A stretch of 64,000 nt of DNA from Serripes groenlandicus. Its lineage: Eukaryota; Mollusca; Bivalvia; Cardiida; Cardiidae. A program made the translations under genes and the position numbers. Where the stretch lies: NCBI GenBank assembly GCA_031761405.1, contig JASEVX010000010.1:35068753-35132752 (forward strand), in the 5' to 3' direction. Under the pieces are notes generated by a model that saw only the letters and a list, made by a program, of their open reading frames with translations, searched no databases and was not told the origin of the DNA. The number at the start of each line of letters is the position of its first letter. The stretch's first letter is position 1. Of the stretch, positions 56,840 to 64,000 are shown in pieces.

Positions 56840-57690
56840 AGAAACAAGAGGCCCATGAGGGGCCCATGAGGGCCTATGCTCTACTGGTATGGTTCTTTGA
56901 TCATTTTAAATCCAGAGCATGTATGTATGGTGAAGATCGGATAGTAAAATTTAGTGGAGGCTCTTTTGTGTTCACAAGCTGTATTATAGCAATTTTGACA
57001 ATTTCAAGGGCCATAATCCAGTCTTGCATTGGCGGATCCGGGTGGTTTACGAAAGGAACCGAGCTCTCATAAATATTCAACTACTATCTAAGTTTGGTGA
57101 AGATCGGATAGTAACTGGAGGCTCTATTGTGTTCACAAGCTGTATTATAGCAATTTTGACAATTTCAAGGGCCATAATCCAGTCATGCAAGGGCACATCT
57201 GCCTGGTTTTCAAAAGGAACCAAGCTCTCATCAATATTTAACTACTATCTAAGTTTGGTGAAGATCAGATAGTAAATGGAGGCTCTATTGTGTTCACAAG
57301 CTGTATTATAGCAATTTTGACAATTTCAAGGGCCATAATCCAGTCATACAAGGGCACATCTGGCTGGTTTTCAAAAGGAACCGAGCTCTCACCAATATTT
57401 AACTACTATCTGAGTTTGGTGAAGATTAGTTAGTAAATGGAGCCTCTATTGTGTTAACAAGCTCAATTATAGCAATTTTGACAATTTCAAGGGCCATAAT
57501 CCAGTCTTGCATGGGCGGATCTGGTTGGTTTGCGAAAGGAACCGAGCTCTCATAGATACCTAACTACTGTGTAAGTTTGGTGAAGATCAGATAGTAAATG
57601 GAGCCTCTATTGTGTTCACAAGCTGTATTATAGCAATTTTAACAATTTCGTCGGAAAGAAAGAGCTACCGGGGCTCGGCTTAGTAAATGA
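56840..57690. repeat. CAAGAGGCCCATGAGGGCC-type tandem element, copy C
   Basis: Starts with a doubled GAGGGGCCCATGAGGG. About 4.5 units, then TTCGTCGGAAAGAAAGAGC and GACAGACGGAGGAAAAG. Confidence 0.85.
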
Positions 57691-58593
57691 AGGAATGATG
57701 GACAGACGGAGGAAAAGACCAAACATAAACTGACTTGTAGAATTTAATTTACAATGTAGGAAAAGGAAAAATTCCTGACAAAAATAATCTACTTCTCTTG
57801 AAGATTTATTTATTCATTGAAAAAAACAAACATAAAATTGCCCAGCAGTTCTCATCTTTTCATAAGTCAAACTTTTGCTACACACACAGGTTTCACTGTA
57901 TTTTCAATTTGTATCGCAAGGTAATATGTCAAAACCAGGCCTCCGGAAAAATGCCAGACTGATTTCATTTATAAAATGTGTAAACAAATTGGTCCAGATA
58001 CTTTCCTAAATCTCTCACTAATACCTATGCTATATGTCACGTTGTAAACCAGAACAAAATAAAATCCTAGTTAGTACACATCGTCTATGTTTCTGACACG
58101 TCTGTAACCCTTCGAGAGAGTCACTTACTGCGACGTAAACAAGATAATCAGTCCAATAAACAGTCACATTTGTGTAATCTTATTGTTCACTGCGGTTTGA
58201 TAGATGTTACATAGGGTATAGGTCTACCTTAAAAGTGTTTGCAGCCTGGTAATTACTAGTGGATAATTCTTACCAATCTGTCTCACTCCTGACTGAACGG
58301 CTAATTGAAATGTTACTTTTACTTTCGGACCGTTTGTAATTTTCAAACTGTTACAAATGATCTACGGTTTTAAACCAGTGTGCTACATTTAAGGTGCTTA
58401 TTAATTAAATGAAACAAATTCACCCGACCAATTGAGATTTCTCAGTTTCTGGAGCCCTGGTCAAAACCACTAAAATATACTTAATAATGTGAAAATTGTA
58501 CAATCTGACCCTGTCTAAAGCTTGAAATGTCTCATTGAACATTCTACCAAGATGTTACGCAAGCTAGCTCTCTAACAAGGTAGTATAAATATT
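57691..58593. other. Probable PRKDC intron, nothing recognised
   Basis: No repeat or exon identified on either strand. Confidence 0.4.
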
Positions 58594-58722
58594 CCCATCC
58601 CTTCCCCACATACAACAAATTTTCAGCAGACAAATTTTAAAACATCCACGCAAACCTATGCAAATTCTATAATTGAATACAGTTGAAAACATTGTGGAAA
58701 AAAGAGAAATTGCTCATCATAG
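58594..58722. mobile_element. TTAA MITE, 5' half
   Basis: TCCCTTCCCCACATACAAC, TTTTCAGCAGACAAATTTT, GTTGAAAACATTGTGGAAAA and GAAATTGCTCATCAT; stops at the hairpin centre next to the recombinase gene. Confidence 0.65.
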
Positions 58723-58752
58723 TTAGCAGACATGCCATACTCAAATAAAAAT

Positions 58753-59564
58753 CTATCTAATGTATCGCTGAAATGCATTAGAAGTCCATATACCCATTTT
58801 TTTAATGACATCATTAGATACGCCTTTATGATGCAACCAGGTAGCAGTGCCAATGCGGAAGGAATGCGTTTTATAATGCCTTTCGTCATGCAACTTAGCA
58901 CTTTTTGACAATACTGCACCAAACTGATAACTATTTAATGGCTTACAATTTGAATGGCAGAAAAGGTTCTGACAACTTGCACTGTTAGTTCTGCTTTGTA
59001 GATATGATTTCATAGCAGAAAAGGACAAGATGTACCTCCGGTTGCAGTTATGTGCACAAACTGACGTGACCCACACTGATTAGTTTTAGACTTACATAAG
59101 CGCACAATAAATTTATCCTTATTCATCTGAATGTCAGCTAAGCTCATTGGAGATTGAACATGATCGGTAGTTGACCCAATCAGTTCACTTACCCTAAAAA
59201 GGCCAACAAATGCCAGTGTATAAGCAACCCTAAAAAGTGAAATTTCATGTTCAGAGTAACAAATCATTTTAAGTTGTACACATATGATGATCAATATGTC
59301 AAATGTGATAGGGAACCTACTGTCAACAGAAGATCGTGCTCGTCTGTAACCTTCTAAAATCTTTGAGATGGTAATTTCAGACGAACAATCAGGCAAGCCT
59401 AAAACTTTGTGATGGAAGCTAATGGCCGAAATGTATGTAGAGGCTGTATTATATGCATATCCCTTTTGGAAAAGGAAGGAGATAAACATTTCCCATTGGG
59501 AAATAGGGGCTGGTAACCTACAGCTTAGATTATAAGACATCCTAAAATTGTCAAAAAGATCCAT
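58753..59564 (-). pseudogene. Tyrosine recombinase of a Crypton/DIRS-like element, one frameshift
   Basis: ATG at 59,564. The N-terminal SAM-like core-binding domain (YNTASTYISAISFHH, about residues 35-60) is followed by the catalytic domain. Visible catalytic residues: Arg in GLFRVSELIG, Lys in the hairpin RLCKSKTNQ, His-x-x-Arg in THSFRIGTATWLHHKG, Trp in MGIWTSNAF and the nucleophile Tyr in QRYIR just before the stop at 58,753. A single shift near 59,030 separates the first 180 codons from the rest, so no continuous protein is encoded. No reverse transcriptase or methylase frame is adjacent. The SHSFRIGAAT-type motif is widespread in animal YR transposons. It lies in an intron of the PRKDC fragment, same strand. 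Confidence 0.85.
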
Positions 59565-59686
59565 TGCTTGCTTATAGACGGTTTTAGTGTGTATTAACAG
59601 TTCAGCATTTAATTATAGGACCTCCAATCAGCCTCCCCGGAATGTTGCAGTTGGGCGAGAAATGGCATGTAGCTGCATCATTTTAC

Positions 59687-59878
59687 TCAACAACAATGCC
59701 TAATTAACATTGTCAACAGATCATCAGCACATTTAAAAGTAAGAGGTAATGAAAAATCGCTTTCAACGCAAGTAGGCGCAGCTTGGAGCAGAGCCGCGAA
59801 AGCATTATGAACATCGTTACCCGTTTCATTATCCTCGATACCACCCAATCTCACAAACTCCGTGTCGTTTCCCTGAAT
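59687..59878 (-). CDS. Unidentified open frame next to the recombinase
   Basis: A 63-codon frame without ATG runs from after a TGA to TGA at 59,687-59,689. ATGAATTCAG at its start could be a splice acceptor. Composition looks coding: FVRLGGIEDNETGNDVHNAF, then LLQAAP and FSLPLTFKCADDLL. It lies 123 bp upstream of the recombinase ATG on the same strand. It may be a first exon or accessory part of that element, or an unrelated host exon. Confidence 0.25.
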   Translation of the reverse strand: MQGNDTEFVRLGGIEDNETGNDVHNAFAALLQAAPTCVESDFSLPLTFKCADDLLTMLIRHCC

Positions 59879-59929
59879 TCATGGTCTTTGTCTTTTCATC
59901 ACACAAAAATCATCGAAACCAAAATGTGC

Positions 59930-60045
59930 TGAAACTTTCCAACATACATATGATTTCTGACAACATTGCAGAACATAACTTTTGAAAACATTGCGACAAA
60001 AGGAGAAATTTCTCCTTATCCTACAATGTTTACAATTCCTATTAA
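59930..60045. mobile_element. TTAA MITE, 5' half
   Basis: AACTTTCCAACATACATATG, ACATTGCAGAACATAACTTT and both hairpin arms (GAAAACATTGCGACAAAAGG, CCTACAATGTTTAC); no terminal TTAA. Confidence 0.6.
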
Positions 60046-60179
60046 ACAAGTTAATGTCGTATTGCAAGCATTACAAAAGTTCCCTACCAGACGAGGACAG
60101 CACATTGTGTATTGTATGTGCATTTTTGTCAAAAACAGTAATGCAATGCATACATTTTGGATACAGTCATATTAAACAT

Positions 60180-60925
60180 TTCTCATTTCGACCTTTGACC
60201 TGTAAGTGTGACTTTGACCTTTGAGGTACAGGCCTGTGTCTTGGTCGCCACATGTCACCTCATGATGGTGAACATGTTTTCCCAGTAACTTGGGAATTCT
60301 ATGATGCATGGTTTCTCATTTCAACATCTAAGTGTGACCTTGACCTTTGAGGTACAGGCCTGTGTCTTGTGTGCCACATGATGAACATGTTGAGATGTGA
60401 GCCAGACAAGGTAGTCCTATCAAACAGTACTCATTTTGATATTTGACCTCTCAGTGTGACCTTGACCTTTGAGGTACAGGCTGTGTCTTGTGTGCCACAT
60501 GGTGAACATGTAACTTGGGAATCCTATGATGCATGGTTGAGATGAGAGCCGACAAGGTAGTCCTATCAAACACTACTCATTTTGACCTTTGACATCTAAG
60601 TTATACCTTGACATTTGAGGTACAGGCCTGGGTCTTGTGTGCGACACCCCACCTCATCATGGTGAACATATGTGCCTAGTAACTTGAGAATCCTATGATG
60701 CATGATTAAGATGCAGGCTGGACAAGGTAGTCCTATCAAACAGTACTCATTTTGACCTCTAAGTGTAACCTTGACAGTTTAGGTACAGGCCTGGGTCTTG
60801 AGCGTGACACACTTTCTCATCATGGTGAACGTTTGTGCCAAGTTTCTTGGAAATCCTATAATGGATGGTTAAGATGCAGGCCGGACAAGGTAAGTTGGGA
60901 CTGACAGACAGAATCAACCAAACCT
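60180..60925. repeat. GACCTTGACC-type tandem element, second locus
   Basis: Same units as 44,509-45,601: AGTGTGACCTTGACCTTTGA, GGTACAGGCCTGTGTCTTG, TATGATGCATGGTTGAGATG. Ends GACTGACAGACAGAATC. Confidence 0.8.
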
Positions 60926-60959
60926 ATAGTCCCCAAACCGACTGGTAGGGGACTAATAA

Positions 60960-61051
60960 TTATATTTTCTCCTCTATATATTTTCAATATTTTTGTCTCG
61001 ATGTTTTCAAAGTCATCTGATGGAAATTTGTTGTTTGTGGGAAAGGGTTAA
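60960..61051. mobile_element. TTAA MITE, 3' end
   Basis: TCTATATATTTTCAATATTTTTGTC (shortened here: family 3' block), AAAGTCATCTGATGG and GTGGGAAAGGGTTAA with intact TTAA. Confidence 0.7.
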
Positions 61052-61319
61052 AGTTAATTGTTAAATATACTATGCTCTTTACACAAAATCCTCTCAATCT
61101 AAATGCAACAAGAGCGACAGAAAAAACACATATGTAGCCTGCCAATAAGTAGGTAAGTGAAGATGTGATGGACAGACAGAAAAGAGAGAAGTGTCCAGAT
61201 GTGTCTTATTAAACACACAAATCATATTTCAGATACTTCATTGAAATTGATCCTTTTCATATCTCAGATAAACTTTGTTGCATCCGTAGCAGATGATTTC
61301 GGAAAAGATTGTGACTAAT

Positions 61320-62245
61320 ATCGCTCACCTGATTTAATAGAAATTCAATAGTTTTCAAAATGTTTACTCTATACATATAGGGAAAACAAGCAACACCCCT
61401 GGCGGCCATGTTTTTCATCAGATCAGAATAATTTCAAGAATCTTGGTAGAGGGTCGCCCAAGTAATATTTGTGCCAAATTATTTTTAAATCAGGCAGGTA
61501 CTTTTGGACAAGAAGATTATTAAAGTTTTTACAATGCACACATCTAAGGAAAACAAGCCCCGCCCCCTGGCAGCCATGTTTTTCAAAGGATCGGAATTAT
61601 TTGAACAATCTTACTAGAGGGTTACCCAAGGATTATTTGTACCAAATTATCTTTAAATCGAGCCAGTACTTTTGAACAAGAAGATTTTTGAAGTTTTAAC
61701 AATGCAAATATAAGGAAAACAAGCTCCGCCGCTTGGTGGCTATGTTTTTCAACATATTGGAACTATTTGAACAATCTTGCTAGAGGGTTACCCAAGGAAC
61801 ATTTGTACAAAATTATCTTTAAATCGGGCCAGTACTTTTAAACAAGAAGATTTTTAAAATTTAACAATGCACATATAAGGAAAGCAAGCTCCGCACCCCC
61901 CTGGCGCCCAGGTTTTCAACGGATCGGATCGGAAATATTTGAACAATTTTGGTAGAGGGTGCCCCAAGGAACAATTGTGCAAAATAATTTTTGAATCGGT
62001 ACAGTACTTTTGTACAGGAAGATTTTAAAGTTTTGGCAATTTCCCCCTTTTCTGATGCCGCAGCAACCAAAGTTCTACTTGGAATTAAACTTTAAAAGAG
62101 GACCACATAAGGAACACTCCTGAGAAGTTATTTTGAAATCAGTCCATTGGTTTAGTAGGTAAAGTCATTTGTAGGAAAATGTTAACGGACGGATGTACAG
62201 ACGACGCCGACAGACGCCGGATGATCACAAAAGCTAACCTCGCAC
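61320..62245. repeat. TCGCTCACCTGATTT-type element with ~150-bp internal units
   Basis: Starts at TCGCTCACCTGATTTAATAG. Four units carry ATAAGGAAAACAAGC, CCCTGGCAGCCATG (or variant), GGGTTACCCAAGG and TTAAATCGGGCCAGTACTTTT. It ends with GTTAACGGACGGATGTACAG and GATGATCACAAAAGCTAAC. Fragments are at 25,375, 31,560, 48,430 and 63,745. Confidence 0.8.
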
Positions 62246-62261
62246 TTCTAAAAAGGAGAAT

Positions 62262-62396
62262 TAAGCCATTTTATTCCCCCGCAATGTTTGCAACTCGATT
62301 TAATAATTATACTTTTGTATGGAAAGTTTCTATATTTTTGCCAAGATGTTTTCAATGTTGTCTTGCAAGTTTGTTGTATATATGGGAACAGGTTAA
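62262..62396. mobile_element. TTAA MITE, 3' portion
   Basis: CCCCGCAATGTTTGCAACTCG, TTTAATAATTATACTT, TATTTTTGCCAAGATG and GGGAACAGGTTAA; ends 15 bp from the PRKDC exon end at 62,411. Confidence 0.7.
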
Positions 62397-62410
62397 CAGT
62401 TATACATTAC

Positions 62411-62580
62411 TTATGGAAAGAGTCTCCTTTAAAATCCGGAGTGTCAGTGTAAAGTTGTTCTGTTCCTTACAGCTCTCTGCCATTTTGAGTTTGAGGCAAA
62501 GCTTGATGTCAAGAAATGCATCCTCCTCCTCCTCCATGGAGTCCTGGAAATTAGCCTTGCTTTGCGGTAAACCATGAACA
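62411..62580 (-). CDS. PRKDC: DNA-PKcs (PRKDC) FAT-region exon, most N-terminal in the window
   Basis: Acceptor TAATCTAGGTCAG, 170 bp, donor ATAA-GTAATG. Two bases from the previous exon complete the first codon; exit phase 1. The frame contains QDSMEEEEDAFLDIKLCLKL and MAESCKEQNNFTLTLRILKE. DNA-PKcs FAT repeats have a Leu-Lys-(M/L)-Lys-Met, Ala/Asp-x-(A/C)-(R/K)-Lys/Glu-Gln-x-Asn-Phe-(S/T)-Leu-Ala/Thr, Leu-Leu-Lys-Glu pattern that this follows closely. MITEs sit on both sides: a TTAA end 15 bp below the donor and a full copy starting 27 bp above the acceptor. The next exon expected before 56,684 was not found. Confidence 0.8.
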
Positions 62581-62606
62581 CTGACCTAGATTAATAGATT
62601 GGAGAT

Positions 62607-62837
62607 TTAACCCTTTCCCACATATAGTTGCTTTCTGACGCCTCTGCAGCAGACGACTTTTGAAAACATTGTTACTAAAGTAGAAATTGCTCAAAACGAG
62701 CAATTTCTTCTTTTGCCACAATGTGTTCAACTCTTTTTTCAGTAATTATACCTACATTTATAGAGCTATTCCATGTTTTTGTCTAGTTGTTTTAAAAGTC
62801 GTCTGCTGCAGATTTGTCTTAAGTGGGAAAGGGTTAA
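62607..62837. mobile_element. TTAA MITE, best full-length copy
   Basis: TTAACCCTTTCCCACATATAG to AAGTGGGAAAGGGTTAA, 231 bp, TTAA at both ends. Subterminal CTGCAGCAGACGACTTTTG is inverse to AAAAGTCGTCTGCTGCAG; the central hairpin turns at GCTCAAAACGAGC. This copy defines the family. Confidence 0.95.
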
Positions 62838-62859
62838 CAGCATTTCAACAGTTTTTCAG

Positions 62860-63640
62860 TAATATCATGGCAGCCAGTTCACCGTACCATATGTTTCCCG
62901 ACTTTCATTCACCAGTACTCCAAACAGCAGTTTTTCAATGCAGCCGTCTAACCTTTTTTTAGCCCATTGGTGGAAGAACAATGATACTTGTCAAGATGAC
63001 TTTTGTAAAAACTCTCGGTTCAACCTTGGGTTATACAAGCATTCTGGTAACCTCTTAGAATAGTTATACAGTATCTCAGTTATATCACAGTGGACAATTC
63101 ATCTAACAATACATTTCTTTTATTTCTCACACCAGAATCCCACACAACAGGAGAACAATTATGACCGAATAACAAGTACACAAATATTCCATTTAAATGA
63201 AAATGCCATGACTTACAAAACCTCTAAAGGTATTGATTGATTTTAACGCCGTTTTCAAAAAAAATTCATATCACGGCGGCCAGTTTACCTATTCATGTGT
63301 TTCTTAGCTTTTTCACACCAGTAATACACACAACAATCTTTCCAAGCAACTGGCTGCTTTTCCACATAGACTGTTGGCCCATTGGTAGAAGACGAATGAC
63401 GCTTGTCACCATGACTTTTGTTAAACAACAGACAGAATGTTGGCCAAGCTGGGGTTCAATATCACAACCCCTAGATTGAAAGCCTGTGTCGCTACCGGGG
63501 CTCGGTACCTCCAAAGGTAAGTATAGGTTTAACATCAGTCTTATGAGGTAATTAAGTTTCCCAGGAACTAACTCTAACTTTACTTTGCTTTTAGCTGTTT
63601 TCAACATTATTTTAGTCATATTACGATGACTTAACACTTA
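62860..63640. repeat. Diverged two-unit repeat (ATCACGGCGGCCAG type)
   Basis: AATATCATGGCAGCCAGTTC (62,862) and ATATCACGGCGGCCAGTTTA (63,268) each lead into a CACACCAGTA or TCACCAGTACT stretch, an ACACAACA/AAACAGCA block and GCCCATTGGT(G/A)GAAGA. Related pieces are at 38,553 and 46,050. Confidence 0.6.
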
Positions 63641-63744
63641 TTCATTGATCCCTTGGTGACAAATCAGTACTAAGCCACAGTACAAACCTAGGATGTTGAT
63701 TACAGTAATCATGCCGTACCTGTTAGTAACTACCCAAATCAGCC

Positions 63745-64000
63745 ATGATTCATGGCCCTGGATCACTCACCTGATTTTTTTTCTTCACTTTAGCCATATA
63801 AGCCCTGTCCCATGGCGGCCATAGTTTCCAACCAATCAACTTGGCTTGAAGGAATCTGATAGAGGTTCACCCTAGAAACATTTCTACAAAATTATTTGAA
63901 AATCGGTCTGACACTTTCGGAGGAGAAGATTTTTTATTTTCACTATAGCCATATAAGGCAAAATAGCCCCGCCCACTTCTGGCATATTTTTTCACCGATC
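63745..64000. repeat. 61,320-type element, cut by the window end
   Basis: GGATCACTCACCTGATTTTT start, then two units with AGCCATATAAG, CCATGGCGGCCATAG and AAATTATTTGAAAATCGGTC. Confidence 0.7.

Noticed and set aside
50730..57690. CRISPR-like regular arrays
   Set aside because: Units are ~160 bp, wholly repetitive without unique spacers, in animal DNA; they are satellite-like elements.

Overview
The window looks like nuclear DNA of a bivalve mollusc. It is AT-rich, has large introns and isolated exons, and is packed with repeats: TTAA-flanked MITEs, tandem-repeat elements of the GACCTTGACC type, a tRNA-derived SINE, and decayed hAT, Ty3/gypsy, non-LTR and tyrosine-recombinase elements. Species is not determined. 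Repeat classes and host-gene names were assigned by reading motifs from memory; no search was run.

Host genes. Plus strand: the last exon of a CHST15-type carbohydrate sulfotransferase (957-1159), then the first three exons of a second such gene (27,685-27,912; 38,200-38,452; 43,122-43,235) whose splice phases join perfectly. The long first intron holds a decayed duplicate of exon 1 (36,154-36,377). Minus strand: one METTL24-like methyltransferase exon (21,578-21,700), and five co-linear exons from the FAT region of DNA-PKcs (PRKDC) between 62,580 and 49,721. Neither the second sulfotransferase nor PRKDC is complete here. No kinase-domain exon is visible, and some expected FAT exons are not found, so the PRKDC set may be a fragment or may have hidden exons.

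Layout. 1-1.2 kb: MITE and sulfotransferase end. 1.6-5.75 kb: 55-bp satellite with a nested foldback, then a 3.4-kb TA-flanked inverted-repeat structure holding a hAT element that itself carries a 58-bp insertion. 6-10 kb: tandem repeats, a palindrome cluster, MITEs. 12-13 kb: LINE 3' end. 15.4-18.8 kb: dead gypsy pol and a second hAT copy. 19-24 kb: repeats, METTL24-like exon, first copy of a ~2-kb duplicated block. 26.2-41.3 kb: sulfotransferase exons 1 and 2 enclosed by a ~1.35-kb inverted-repeat pair. 44-46 kb: second copy of the duplicated block, split by a tandem-repeat element and a poly-C run. 46.8-57.7 kb: large tandem-repeat elements with higher-order periods of 423 and 644 bp, interleaved with PRKDC exons. 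58.7-59.9 kb: tyrosine recombinase with all catalytic residues but one frameshift. 60-64 kb: more tandem elements, MITEs and the most upstream PRKDC exon.

Most notable: a TTAA MITE family of more than 20 copies, three of them within 32 bp of PRKDC splice sites and one supplying part of a 5' splice site; tandem elements carrying at least eight perfect GGTCAnnnTGACC nuclear-receptor palindromes; and the duplicated first exon of the sulfotransferase inside a large inverted repeat.
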